Assembly (NCBI GenBank): GCA_002007465.1
Contig: LNAC01000272.1
Span: 1,576,527 to 1,640,526 of the forward strand
Length of the DNA: 64,000 bases
Source: Ailurus styani
Lineage: Eukaryota; Chordata; Mammalia; Carnivora; Ailuridae
Reading direction: 5' to 3'
Part shown: piece by piece, positions 43,641-55,184 of the stretch
How the letters are laid out: each line of letters begins with the position of its first letter
Numbering within the stretch: position 1 is the first letter of the stretch
Notes under the pieces: model-generated
Databases searched by the model: none
Told to the model about the DNA's origin: nothing
The model's input: only the letters and a program-made list of their open reading frames with translations
Position numbers and translations under genes: made by a program

Positions 43641-43978
43641 TCTTCATCCTTTCAGGCTGCTGTTACAACACACCACATGCCGGGTGGCTTGTAAGCCACA
43701 GAGATGTCCTCCTCACATCTGGAAGACTGAAAGTCCGGGGTCAGGTGCCAGACCGTTGGGCAAGAGCCCTCTCCTAGCTCACCGATGTCTAGTTATGCCC
43801 TGACACAGCAGAAGGGGCAAGGAAGCTCTTTTAAAAAAACGGGCATAATCCCAATCCCAGGGCTCCATCCTCATGATCTAATCACCCCCAAAGGTCCTCC
43901 TTAGTACTGTTAACTTGGGGGTTGGGTTTCAACATAGGAATTTTAGGAGGACCGGAACATTCAGACCACAGCAGGTGG
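43641..43978 (-). mobile_element. Solo MaLR LTR (MLT1/MST type), antisense
   Basis: 'caggctgctgttacaacacaccacatgccgggtggcttgtaagccacagagatgt', 'ccacatctggaagactgaaagtccgggg', 'gggctccatcctcatgatctaatcacccccaaagg' and 'gggttgggtttcaacataggaattttagg' through 'cattcagaccacagcag' form a near-complete antisense LTR. Confidence 0.92.
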
Positions 43979-44019
43979 ACAGTCTAATTCAGCCAACGCT
44001 CTACACCTCTTTCTGTAGA

Positions 44020-44338
44020 AGTTGCATTGACATTGGGTGTGGCCATATGATTGGCTTTGTCCAGAGGGATGTGTGTGAAAGTGACTGTGTGCCAATTGCC
44101 AGTTGTGGGCAGAGACGTGGAGGTGTCTTCTGTTTCCCCTTTCTCTCACACCCCCACTCTCTGCCATGAGGACAGTTCGTCCTGGGTAAGAAACGCTCCT
44201 TCTGTCTGGTCCGACAGTGAGAACACGTGGAGAACCAAATTCTAATCCTGTCCTCCGACTTGAAACAGAGCCATGCCAGCCATGCCAGAGACCTGTGAGC
44301 AAGAACTAAACCCTTGTGGTTGTTACACAGAATTACTG
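44020..44338 (+). mobile_element. Ancient LTR-like repeat
   Basis: 'gtgtggccatatgattggctttgtccagagggatgtg', 'gaaagtgactgtgtgcc', 'ctctgccatgaggacagttcgtcctggg', 'agagccatgccagc', 'gagacctgtgagcaagaactaaacccttgtggttgttac' follow a common mammalian LTR-like consensus. Family name uncertain. Confidence 0.6.
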
Positions 44339-44344
44339 CTCTTA

Positions 44345-45588
44345 CAGGGACCCCATGTCCCCAGCTCTATGTTCAAACACTGAAACTCTATCTACCTTCA
44401 CTGTTGTACACATCAGCATCCCCCTAAGAATTCCTGTGAAGCAAGGAATCTGCTGCTAAACACCCCAAACAAAACACCAGCTGTGTTACATTACTTTTTT
44501 TTTTTTGAAGCGTTCGTTGACTCATGATTTGAATATTTTGTCGTTTTAAAAATATACATTTCTGATCATGGTTAACTTTTATTTCTACCGTTGAAAAATA
44601 AACAATAAAATAAAACCCAAACCTCAGCAAGGTAAAGAGATGATGAGGTTGAAACCTATCTCTCATTCTGGATTTTGCCACTAATTTCCAGAAATTAAAT
44701 TGGCAAAATCACATATCAGTTCAGCCTCACGGTTCATGATAGATTTGCTTTTTTAAATGCTTCTTCTGACTCGGGTAGTTTAGAAGTCCATATATTGTCA
44801 TCTGGTCCACAAGGGGTTTTCTACAGACTTGGAGAGCAGGATGAGAGCGTGGAGATAGTTCAAGGCTGGCCGCGGGCACAGTGTGCAGTGACGTCTGACC
44901 CTGAAGGGGGCGGCCGTAGCTGTGGCTGTGTCCCAGGCTGGCCCCCACGGTACGTGGCCAAGGCCTGGCGTTGACACCCCGCTCCTCCTTCCCCCGCCCC
45001 CACCACTGGCAGTCAATCCTGCCAGCACACTTTGTGCAGAGTGGACTTTTCTGACCCATTATTCCCTCGTCACAAGTTAACCTTTCCATGCCCTATTTAA
45101 TCAGGGCCCCAAAGATGAGCTGTGATCATATCTAATGAATAAATGGCGGCCAAGCTTCTAAAGGCAATGCAAGGTGAAGGTGTTCCCTTCCCCAGATTCG
45201 TCTCCTAGGATTTTCCAGCATTTCAGTCTGAAGAAATGACTGATGCTGCCGGTTCCAGACACCACGGAAAGCCTGTGTGTCGATTTCTGGAACAATGTGA
45301 GGGACTGGTCCTGGTAGGGTACCTGTGCCCCCCCCTCCACGCTGCCCTCTTCCTCCCCCAGCCCCGGCGAGACCATTCCCTTGCCAGAATGTGCTCCACA
45401 GACAGCTTGCTCCCCAAGTTCCTGCCTAAAAATACTCCTGCTCTCTGGCCCACAATTTCCTCTCAAATGACCTCAGTTACCTCATCAGTGGAAAGAGTAG
45501 ATCGGATGAGACGGTAGTTTTTCTTCCTTCCCTGCTTCCTTCCCTGTCTCACGTTAGCCCATTCTTTTTTAAAGCCTGCTCTTAAATT
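44345..45588. other. No recognised feature
   Basis: Unique-looking. A short MIR-like piece may lie at 45465-45515. A T13 run lies near 44496. No exon is supported. Confidence 0.4.
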
Positions 45589-45589
45589 A

Positions 45590-45765
45590 TTATAACTATA
45601 AGACATTCTGAATATATAAATATGCACAAAGAATTATTTAACAGATCTTCGCATCTACCAATTAGACTGGACAGATGTTAATTTACGTCTTCATATCTGC
45701 CCTGGGTCTTTTTTATTTAAGTCACATAAGCATTCTGAAAATGTTAAAAAATATGAGAAAATGGC
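45590..45765. mobile_element. Possible L1-derived fragment
   Basis: 'tatgcacaaagaattatttaacagatcttcgcatctaccaattagactggacagatgttaatttacgtcttcatatctgccctggg' resembles a widespread L1-associated sequence ending 'ccaacttcaacagttgttaacattttgccatat'. Weak. Confidence 0.35.
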
Positions 45766-45769
45766 CCTT

Positions 45770-46285
45770 TTATTTTTTGTTCAATTTTTTTTGAAAATGG
45801 TTTCCTTTTAAAATCAAGGAATTATGGTATGTTAAAAGGAGGAAATCACATGTACATTAATAATTATGAAAATTAGAACAGTGCCCGTGAAAATCAATGG
45901 AAGCATGCCGAATCTATAATCAGAAAAAAACAGTCTTAAAGGTTTTCCTCATTTGCCGTGGAGAAAATACACTCTAGAAAAGCAGGAGAATAATCAAAGA
46001 GCCACGAGGAGAGACAACAAAGGAATTAATACAGGTAAACCCAGAAATAAACAAATCAGGGAAAGGATAACACTCGTCCTAGGAAGAGATTATATAAAAT
46101 GAATGAACTCATCCAGAGTATTAAAAAATGTGGGCATCCACGCAGGTAGGAGGCAAACCAAACAGTGACAACAATACCTACAGCCCAAAAGCTGGTGGTA
46201 CAGTGGCGAACACTGTACCTTTGAAACTAACAACCCAGAGACACCTGTCGAAAAACAAATTCATAGCGTATATTCATATATATTC
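45770..46285. other. No recognised feature
   Basis: AT-rich sequence of unknown nature before an L1M. Confidence 0.35.
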
Positions 46286-46289
46286 AACA

Positions 46290-46806
46290 CAGCCTTACTG
46301 GGTTCAAGAATGTGTTAAAAGAATATTGTGACCAAGAAGGGTTTCATCCATAAATGGAAGCCAAATTTTTTGGGAGTGTATTAATAAATATGCAAGAGTA
46401 GATAATGTAAGAAAATCGATTGTCTCAAGGTATTCTCAAAATGTATTTAACATCACACTGATGAACTGAGATGACAGTCAGCTAAGTGAAATAAGCCAAG
46501 CAGAAGGGACAATTAGTGTTCTACATAACTGAGGTACCTAGGGCGTGAAATTCAGAGACAGGAAGTAGCATGTGGTTGCAGGGGTGGGGCGGGGGTGGGA
46601 GTGGGGGGGGGGGATGCAGTTTGAAGGGAGTGCCAATTTGTTGTTTAATGGGGGCAGGGTTTCAGTTTTGTAGGATGTGAGGGTTCTGGAGAAGGTTCTG
46701 TGCAACCACGTGGATGGGCTTAGCACTACTGAATTGTACACTTCAGAATTGTTGTGACAATAAATTATTATGTTTTGTGTATTTTACTACAATTACAAAA
46801 ACTGAA
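46290..46806 (+). mobile_element. L1M ORF2 end plus 3' UTR, internally deleted
   Basis: 'gttaaaagaatattgtgaccaagaagggtttcatcc' is ORF2-like. 'gtcagctaagtgaaataagccaagcagaagggac', 'cttcagagacagga'-type sequence, 'gttgtttaatgggggcagggtttcagttttg', 'actactgaattgtacacttcagaattg' and 'gtgtattttactacaattacaaaa' are the 3' UTR. A G-rich tract sits at 46581-46613. Confidence 0.87.
46581..46613 (+). repeat. G-rich tract, potential G-quadruplex in L1 3' UTR
   Basis: Five runs of three or more G within 33 bases, the last a G11 run. It satisfies the G3+N1-7 quadruplex pattern. L1 3' UTR G-tracts are a known feature. Confidence 0.85.
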
Positions 46807-46809
46807 GAA

Positions 46810-49428
46810 CAGATCAAAATGTCAGTTTTTATGGAACCTTACAAAAAGCATATACCATCAATTTCTGGCCCCCAGCTACACATAATTAATTAGCTAGTCC
46901 TCAAAAATCCTAAAAACAAATGTATTAAAATAGTGGTTCATTTTACATCTGATGGATTTCCAGAAATTGGAAAAAAAAGGGTGAAAACTATTTCATAGAA
47001 TTTTTCAATTTGAAAATGATGCCAGTTATTTTTTTGTCTGATTTTTAACTCACAGCATCTGTTTATCATATTTTGTCAAAGAAGTTTATATCAATTTTTT
47101 CTGCTTCTCTCATGTGTTAAATTTATTTTGTGACCAAAACGATTCTTTAAGCACCATGTATTAGAATATGTGCTGTCGGTTTTAAAAACGTGGATTTTCA
47201 TCTATGTTTTAGTAATTCTTCTCTAGCCATTGTATAGTTTAGATTCTTTTCACCTCTTTTTTATTTCTTTCTTTTTGTATACCTTGTAAACTGAGATCGG
47301 TGCATTTAAGTAATTCACTGTAATTAGATTTTTTTCTTCTTCTGTTAATAGTTTTTTAATTTTTAAGCTAATTACTGTTGTAACCACGTTCAACGCTCTT
47401 ATTTCTTCAGTATGCATCATACTCAAGTGACTCTCTCTATAGGCTGGCAGAAATGGGACCAGGAGCAGGGCATCCTTGGGGTCCCTTAGTAGCACTGTTA
47501 AGTGCTGTGGCCTGGGGAGCCACCAGCCAATGGAACTGGGCATCTGGCCTCCTTGGGCTGTGGGGACACTCACTCAGCTTGGCAGGCAGCAGATTGGGAG
47601 GAAGACTCAGTACGACCCCACCGTACACCTGGTGTGGAGGCAAGGGTCAGAGGACATAAAACACACACACAAAGAAGTGAGAGGCTTGGAGACAAAGGTC
47701 CTGCCTTAGCGGGAGCCCAACTACGTGCCTCAGGCTGCAACATCAGGCATGCCCTAAGTAAGCCGGTGAAGTCTGGGATCCCTCCGTCAGTGTATTCCAC
47801 ACAATTTCTGAACAAAAAGTTGTCAGGGATAAATCCTTCCTTGTCCTCCTTCGAGGAGAAACAAGCAGTTAAAAGTAGGGTTTCAGGGTGAGAAGAACCT
47901 GCACCACCCAGTTCAAGATGGTGACGGAACTCATCTTTAGTTCCCTAGGCTCTCATTTTCCCAATATAACCAAAATATAAAGGAGTGAAAAATCTAGGTT
48001 GATGTCGGAAAATAGGAAAGAGTACTAAAGCCGGTGTGGAGATGCACTGAGGAAATTCTTGAATAGTATGTCCTTCCATCCATCAAGAAACTCCAATTGG
48101 CTTATGGTTCAATGGATGAGAAGTGGACAAAGTTCCATCATCAGAGCTACCAAAAAAAAAAAAATCATTTTGAGACTGGGAGAGGCAAGGGCTTGAGGTT
48201 CTAGCCATGGGGCAGTCACTCGGGGCCAGGTCAACACCATGAGAGGTCTGAGGAAGTGGACTGAATTGGGCAAACAGAGCTACTGACCCTGACACTCTAC
48301 CCTGGAATCCAAGGGGTAAGGATGTGGTGTAAATCAAGGGAGGACAAGGTGCCAGTGAGAGACAGGGCCATGCCACCCCCCACCCCCACTTTAGGCTGCC
48401 GCTCCAAAGAGGTGAAGAGTGCCCGAGGGGCGAGGTCTCTGTGAGCCCATGCTCATCTCAGGTCCCCTGTGAGCTCCCCTGCTGAGCCTTTGCCTGCTTT
48501 GGATAAATAAGATTTGTTCCTGAAGGTGTCGCGTTTCTCCTTTTGAGGGTATTTGCGATTTGGGGAATAGATTTATTCTTCTTTGACCCCAGATATCCTT
48601 TCCATGTTTATTCATTTTGTTTTCTTCAATTTCAATCTCCTGATATTTGTTGAGAGCCAAGTGGCTTTTTATTTCTATGGAAAGAAATGATCTTTTTACT
48701 CGTGGAAACATGAGTCATCGTGCCTCCTCATTTGAAAACTTTCTTGAGAAGTTGCCAATATCAAGGGTGCATACTCATTCGTTTCTCTAGGGATCACTAT
48801 TGGGATTGTTTGCTGCAGCCCTTATTTCTTTAAATTGAAGCATGATACTTTGCAGCCTGTGATTTTAGGTAAAATTAAGGCTTAATGGATGGCTTACCAT
48901 ATCACGCTGCATTTCCAGAGATTCCATTTACAATGGTATCAGGCGCGCGGAGATGAATGGGTTTCACCCTTCAGTGGAAACTGGGAAGAGCAGAGCTGAG
49001 TTGACTTTTAGATAAATATTAATGGCAATTGCTCAAAAACAAAGGTTGGGAAACAATGCTCAAATACTTGTCTTTGCTAAAACACTTACATTACGTAGCA
49101 CTTGAAAATCCGTTCTCATTTTGAAGCCAACACATTAATCTTCTAAGGAATGAAAGAAGCATCATGAATGTAGGAAGTGAGAATAATTTAGATCTGACTT
49201 CATCGTCCAGACTAAGGGGTAGACCAGTCAATTGATTCATAGGACCCTGATCTGTTAAAGGGTGCGGAGGGTCTCCAAGATAGACCCTCACATGGGCTGA
49301 GGTCTTGATGGGTTTGCATTCACGTCTGTAATCGTCTCCCCTTGAGTGCTGGGGGTGGGCGGCCACGACTTGCCTCAGACCCGTAGACTTTTACGTAAAA
49401 GTAATAAGACGTCTCACCTATCATGCTG
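46810..49428. other. No recognised feature
   Basis: About 2.6 kb, AT-rich to 47.4 kb then mixed. A13 run near 48151. Frames at 47.4-47.9 kb overlap in three frames and on both strands with no domain. Confidence 0.4.

Positions 49429-49430
<2 letters not shown>

Positions 49431-49464
<34 letters not shown>
49431..49464. repeat. (GT)n microsatellite
   Basis: 17 GT units followed by 'gcacgcacgcgtgc'. Confidence 0.97.
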
Positions 49465-49466
<2 letters not shown>

Positions 49467-49532
49467 ACGCACGCGTGCAAGCATAGACACAAGAGTGACT
49501 CTCTTTTGCTATTTTGGAACCGTGGAATAAGT

Positions 49533-49895
49533 AAGCTGCGATGCTGTGAGAAGGCCTATGGAGATAGGCCACTTGGCTCAAAACTGCAAGCAGACTCTAG
49601 GACACGAGAGGGTCCCATGGCTGAAAGCCAGCAAGCCAACAGGGACCTCAGTCCGACAGCCAGGGATGAATTCTTCCAACAGCCTGAGGGAGCTCCCAAG
49701 TGGCTCTTACCGCAGTCCAGCCTCTGATGGGACTGCAGTCCTGGCTGATTCTTGGCTTACCACCTGGAGTAGAGTTCAGTGAAGCTGTGCCTGGATTTCT
49801 AAACCACAGGAGACTGTGACATAATAAATACACATCGCTTCACTCTTCTGGGCTTGTGGTCATTTGCTGGGCAGCCACGGAAAACCAACACAAGG
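49533..49895 (+). mobile_element. Solo LTR, MaLR/ERVL type
   Basis: 'gatgctgtgagaaggcctatggagataggccac', 'gctgaaagccagcaagccaacagggacctcagtcc', 'gaattcttccaacagcctgaggg', 'cctggatttctaaaccacaggagactgtgacataataaata' and 'gggcagccacggaaaaccaacac' parallel a sense LTR with its poly-A signal region. Confidence 0.7.
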
Positions 49896-49899
49896 GCGG

Positions 49900-50680
49900 A
49901 GTGTGGGACACAGGTGGAGAAAGTCGTATTTACCTGGAGTCCATGCAAAGGAGAACCAAGTGTGGTGGGAAGAAATAACGTCATGAGCCACTTAGGAGGA
50001 GGTTAATATATTGTCTTACAAGGTGGATGGACCCAAAGTCAGAACTAAATTATTGAGAACAATCAAGAACTTACTTATTGCCTGCTGTCCGTGGACTTCT
50101 CTACCCTTCTCTTACAGTGCTCAGACCCTAAATAGATGGATGTAAGATAAATATTTAAAGAACTTTATTTCTGAAGGATGACAAAATGTTAATTCCCTGG
50201 GCCACCCACATGTTTTGGTCTGGCTAAATCTATTACTGAATTTGCAGGATACACTCAAAGACACACCTGACCTTGGTGACTGCAGACTGAAGAGAGTCCA
50301 CCCAGGTCACAACGAGGTCCCATTTCCCAAAGGGCTGGGGTAGCTGGAGGAAAGCCTGTGTCTCTGGAGGAGGCTTCCATGGGTTTTCTAAGGTTATGTC
50401 TCTGGGAACCTCCTTTCTGGTGCTGTTTGTTAAACAGGGGGCTTTCCTTATGCACTGACTTTTTCTACTGGGGTACCTGAGAAGGAGTTACACTGTGTTT
50501 TGTTGCCTACAGCAAACAGACGAGGTTCAGTTGTAAGGTGTTGAAGCTGGTTGGTTTTCCTGAGGACACGGAGTCTCTTGCTCCATGTGAGTCTCTAAGT
50601 GACTCTCTGAATCACTGAGTCACGTGTTTCCAACAACGACCTTCCCTTAGCCTGTCCAGAACAGTTCCTTCTCACCCACC
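49900..50680. other. No recognised feature
   Basis: Unique-looking sequence up to the 50.7 kb CanSINE. Confidence 0.4.
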
Positions 50681-50696
50681 TAAAATTCTGTTTACA

Positions 50697-50905
50697 GGGC
50701 GCCTGGGTGGCTCAGTGGGCTAAAGCCGCTGCCTTCAGCTCAGGTCATGATCCCAGGGTCCTGGGATCGAGGCCCACATCGGGCTCTCTGCTCAGCAGGG
50801 AGCCTGCTTCCTCCTCTCTCCTCTCTCTCTGCCTGCCTCTTTGCCTACTTGTAATCTCTCTCTCTGTGTCAAATGAATAAATAAAATCTTAAAAAAAAAA
50901 CATAT
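50697..50905 (+). mobile_element. CanSINE, young, full length
   Basis: Complete forward copy: gggcgcctgggtggctcag, 'ctcaggtcatgatcccaggg', (CT)n, 'tgcctacttgtaatctctctc', 'aataaataaaatctt' and an A10 tail. A perfect 16-bp target duplication taaaattctgtttaca lies at 50681-50696 and 50906-50921. A-box TGGCTCAGTGG at 50708-50718; B-box-like GGGATCGAGGC at 50763-50773. Confidence 0.98.
50708..50773 (+). promoter_or_regulatory. Internal Pol III promoter of young CanSINE
   Basis: A-box TGGCTCAGTGG fits the tRNA consensus; the B-box GGGATCGAGGC is degenerate relative to GGTTCGANTCC. Transcriptional activity is not known. Confidence 0.65.
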
Positions 50906-51075
50906 TAAAATTCTGTTTACATCCATCTGTAGTATTTTGTTTTACATTGCAATAGTATGCGTGCTGTGTCCATACGGCTCAATCAGTACAGATGTAAAAT
51001 GTAATGGTTTCCGTTTATATCCTACACTCTCAATGAATCCCAACGCTGCATCCAGACATAAGCATTATTAAAGAG

Positions 51076-51077
<2 letters not shown>

Positions 51078-51107
<30 letters not shown>
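51078..51107. repeat. (GT)n microsatellite
   Basis: About 15 GT units within the L1M. Confidence 0.96.
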
Positions 51108-51399
51108 CATGTGCATACACTCAAGGAGAGGTTTTATTTGTAAAAATTGGGGACCATTATTTATATATATTGCTCTGCAACTTCTTAATCACTCAATGAA
51201 ATGTCTTGGATGTCCCATTTTCAATTCATATAAATCCACCTCTTTTTATTTAATAACTGTAGAGCACTATGTTTTAAGAATATATCAATATTTACATCAC
51301 CACATCCTTATTGTTGGGCGTGCAGCTTTTTTTCTGGCTTTTCCAAATACAGAAATAAGGACTCTTTATGTATATTTACACACATATGCAAATATTTTT

Positions 51400-51600
51400 T
51401 TAATTTTTTAAATTTAAATTCAATTAATTGACATAGAGTGGATTATTCGTTTCAGAGGTAGAGTTCAGTGATTCATCAGTCTTCTATAACACCTAGTGTT
51501 CATCACATCATGGGCGCCCCTCAATGCCCATCACCCAGTTACCCCATCCCCCATCTCCAGCAACCCTCAGTTTGTTTCCTATGGTTAAGAGTCTCTTCAT
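51400..51600 (-). mobile_element. Carnivoran L1 3' end, antisense, 5'-truncated
   Basis: 'ttaaattcaattaattgacatagag', 'gatcatcagtcttctataacacctagtg'-type sequence, 'catcacccagttaccccatcccccatctccagcaaccctcagtttgtttcctatggttaagagtctc' is the carnivoran L1 3' UTR complement. A perfect 16-bp target duplication atatgcaaatattttt lies at 51384-51399 and 51601-51616, inside older L1M sequence. Confidence 0.97.
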
Positions 51601-52314
51601 ATATGCAAATATTTTTGAGGGTAGTTTCCTTAGTGGAATTGTTGGGTCACTAGGATACATATATTTTACCTTTTCAGAGACAGCTGTTAAATTGCCTTCT
51701 ATGAAGACCATACCAATACACACTCACTCATTAGAGTACGAAGGTACCCATTCCCCCCATGTTCCACTGCACTGGATGTTACTAATCTTTTAAAATTTTG
51801 CCTGCATGGGTGAAAAATGAAATCAGTAACTTGGCTTCTTTGTCCCTGGCTTTTCCTTCTTGAGTTTCCCAGCTGGATGATGAACTTCTGTTCCTCTTCT
51901 CTCTTGTCCCAAAGAGAAGAGGTCTGATGTAATTCTCATGTATAAATTTACATTTAAATTACACCACTAGATTTCCTAATTCTGAATCATTCTTGTACTC
52001 CAGGGGGAGGCACTTTGCAATATTTTTAATTTGCTACTGGATTTGGTTCGATAGCATTTTATTTGGAATATTTATAGTCATAAGTGAAGTGGTTTACAAT
52101 CTTCCTCTTCTAGTTATTCTGGTCTGGTTTTATTACAAGGGTTTTGCTAGGCCAGTAAACTAAATTGGGGGAATTTTCCATTATTTTCTGTGCTATGGAA
52201 CACCTCGTTTGCATAGGAATTTTCTGTACCCTAGAAAGTTTTATTGAATTTGATGGTCAAACTTTCCAATCTTTGTGCCTCTAGGGTGGAGACTTTAAAA
52301 TGGGGACAAAGTCT

Positions 52315-53555
52315 TTATCCCATAATTATGGATAAAAAGGGTTAGAAATATCGAATTAAATTGCGCACCCCCTCCCACCATGTACACATACCTGGTGCCA
52401 CCACCTGTCAACAAGACAACATATAAAGTCTTTCCAGTTTGTATCAGTGGAAGGAATTGGAGAAGAGACTCATAAAATCCACCAGGAGGAAAAACAGAAA
52501 GGGTTGAGGAGACTTAGCTGAACTGGGTTGGCCACAAAGCTCATTGGTTGGTGTCCACCTCTTTTAATCAGAAAGATAATACAGAAGGGCTGTTCAGCTG
52601 GGCTGTTGTGCAATTCAACTTCTCGGCTTGCCTTAGAAATTTTAAGCATGGCTCACTTTGTCATGAAATGTTCTCTTCCCAGAGGACTCACAAACTAAGG
52701 TATCATTTTACTTTGCAGATAAACAAAGAGTTTTTAGCACTGGGTCTGGTTTGTGGTAGGTATTCAATAAAAGTTGGTTTTCTTCTCCCAGACCCATTAA
52801 AAATGTTGCTTCATTTCAGTATACATGCTTCTGTTCTCTTAGAAGGAAAGGTAGCAGGTAGGGGTGTTATTTAACTTAGTAGCTGGAAATGAATGCCAGC
52901 TGTGTGAACTTCAGATGCAATCAGAATTCCAGGGTCTCAACTAAATCTGGACGAAAAAAAAATTGTAAAGGCACAGCTAATCCAGTCAGCCAAACCTCAC
53001 CCTTGGAAAAAAACTTAGATTTTTCAATCATCTTCCATATGTATCTGAAACTCCTTTCCTTCACGATTTGGCAATTTACAAACCCAGGATGCGTAGAGAT
53101 AGGCAAGCATGACGACCCCTGGGGTTTCAAAAATAATTAATGGATCAATCTACCACTTGCAAAAATTTCAGTTTTGGCACGTAGATCAGAACAATTCTTA
53201 CTATATCACACATAAAGCAAAATCATTCTTTCTACTTTCATAGATCATTCCATACATTCTTTCCATGTTTTGGCACAATTCACTCGTTCTAATATAAGAC
53301 AAGCCTTGTACTTCATTTTAATCCAATAACCCAGAGAGCTGTTGTTTGAAGGATGGTTGAGTTAAAATCAGCACACGCAGAGTGGGGTTCCAACATGCCA
53401 AACATCTGTTGGATGTGAACATATTTCAGATGGTTTTAATACAGTTAGATGTTTGATATCACATGGAAACAGACAGTCTGTGATCAGAATCCCTATGTAA
53501 TAGCTTCAGATAGGTACAGATAAGCATGTTGTCTCTGAGCTCCCCTTGGAAATTA
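52315..53555. other. Mostly no recognised feature; one MIR tail
   Basis: 'agcactgggtctggtttgtggtaggtattcaataaaagttgg' at about 52737-52778 looks like a MIR/L2 3' end (agcacagtgcctggcacatagtaggtgctcaataaatgttgg). The rest is unique-looking. Confidence 0.45.
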
Positions 53556-53559
53556 TACA

Positions 53560-54060
53560 TATATGGCAGACTTCTCCAGTTGTCTACCCAATTTCCATTC
53601 TTCCATCCTTCCTTATTAATAGGAGGCCAATTTTGTGAGACATCTGGCTAAAATACTAATTTTCCATTTTATGATGAAGCTAGGTATGGCTGCATGACAG
53701 AATTTTGGATAAGATAGATGCAAAAGTCAGCTAAGCATTTCTAGCAAATGTTATAGTTTTCTTCTTTTTCTTTTCATTCCCCCCCTTTCCTCCATTGCCT
53801 TTTATTTTCTTGCCTGGAACACAGTCTTAAGACTGGAGTTGAGCAGCCCTTTTTTGACCATGAGGCAACACACACTAAAATAAGAGCACATTCCAAAGAT
53901 GGTGGGAGTGGACAGAAACATGGTGCCTGCTACGAATCCATATAGGATTTATTTGGTTAAGCTAACCAGATTGACATTACACAGACATTTTTTTTCCTTT
54001 CTTTCTCTAAATTTTAGTGATTATTGCCTCATTTTATCTCTCTTTTCTGGAAGAGTTGGA
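53560..54060 (+). mobile_element. Ancient LTR-like repeat, related to that at 61.34 kb
   Basis: 'ctccagttgtctacccaatttcca', 'ggaggccaattttgtgagac', 'gcctggaacacagtcttaagactgg', 'gaccatgaggcaacacacactaaaataagagcacattccaaagatggtgggagtggacagaaac' track a common mammalian LTR-like consensus. The 61.34-61.70 kb copy shows the same order of blocks. Confidence 0.5.
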
Positions 54061-54252
54061 GTCATCTGAAGAGTGTAGATAAGAAATCTCAGATACTCAA
54101 GTCTTCCTTATACTGAGTTTATGGTTTCTTTCAGAGCAGATGCTCTCCATCAGTGTATGCATGATAATTTGGACAGAGGAACACTGTAGGTTTTTATAAC
54201 CAGTGAAAAGGTAGGATCTAGGTGACTCCTAGGTCTTTTGTTGTAGACTTTT

Positions 54253-54269
54253 AAAAAAGAGTTTGTTTA

Positions 54270-54315
<46 letters not shown>

Positions 54316-54460
54316 TACACACAGGTTGAGGGAGAAGAGCAAGCAGACTCTGCACTGAGCATGGGGCCTGATGTGGGGCTGGAACTCATCACCTTGAGAT
54401 CATGACCTGAGCTGAAATCAAGAGTGGGATTCTTAACCGACTGAGCCACCCAGGCGTCCT
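54253..54460 (-). mobile_element. CanSINE, older subfamily, with (GA)n expansion
   Basis: Left 'aaagagtttgtttatttaagagagaga', right 'gactgagccacccaggcgtcct'. Flanks ttgtagactttt (54241-54252) and ttgtagattttt (54465-54476) are a one-mismatch duplication. The internal (GA)n spans about 54275-54312. Confidence 0.95.
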
Positions 54461-54477
54461 TCATTGTAGATTTTTGC

Positions 54478-54968
54478 AGAGAAGTTATACTGTGTGTACA
54501 GACCACATGTGTCTGCAGGGGCTGGGAGTTCCCAGAGACATCAGAGCATCATCTCTCATGGTTGAATAGTGTTCTTCTCCCAGAAGAGGATCCCACAGGT
54601 TCAGGAATGCCCAGAATTACTGATGGTATGTTTGGTATTTTCAGAATCAACAACACAGTGGACCACTCAGTAGAGCAGGATTGGAGTAGAATTTGCACGT
54701 GGTATGTGCAGAGAGGAGAAGTTCACGGAGCCTGGCTGTCATAGCACCATATGTCATGGCATACGATCATGAATCAAGTTTGTGCAATCACGCCATACCC
54801 TTGACTTTACCGAGGTTTCGGCTTCCTGTTGCCTCTTTGTGAGGGGGAAATGTCCTTCCCAATCCCCTGGCGAGTATCGGTCCTAACACATTGAGATCCA
54901 CACAAGTTCATCTTTCACTGATATAACTGGGCCAGATTTCTGTTCATATTGGTCTCTAGGAGCTTTAG
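54478..54968. other. No recognised feature
   Basis: Unique-looking sequence between two CanSINEs. Confidence 0.4.
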
Positions 54969-54980
54969 AATTCTTTCTTA

Positions 54981-55173
54981 GGGCGCCTGGGTGGCTCAGT
55001 CATTAAGCATCTGCCTTTGGCTCAGGTCATGATCCCGGAGTCCTGGGCCCCACGTTGGCTCCCTGCTCTGTGGGGAAAGCCTGTTTCTCCCTCTCCTACT
55101 CCCCCTGCTTCTATTCCCTCTCTCTCTGTCTCTCTCTGTTAAATAAATAAATAAAATCTTTTTTAAAAAATCA
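54981..55173 (+). mobile_element. CanSINE, full length
   Basis: Forward copy gggcgcctgggtggctcag through 'gttaaataaataaataaaatc'. It lacks the 'gcctacttgtgatc' linker of younger copies. Flanks attctttctt and attatttctt are a near match. Confidence 0.95.
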
Positions 55174-55184
55174 TTATTTCTTGT

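Larger units (their letters stand above)
50930..52312 (-). mobile_element. Ancient L1M, antisense, split by a carnivoran L1 and a (GT)n
   Basis: 'cttggatgtcccattttcaattcatataaatccacctctttttatttaataactgtagag', 'ccttagtggaattgttgggtcac', 'cagctgttaaattgccttctatgaagaccataccaatacacactca', 'gttactaatcttttaaaattttgcctgc' and 'ttgctactggatttggttcgatagcattttatttgg' follow antisense L1M/HAL1-like sequence. The interior between 51830 and 51960 is unclear. Confidence 0.75.
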
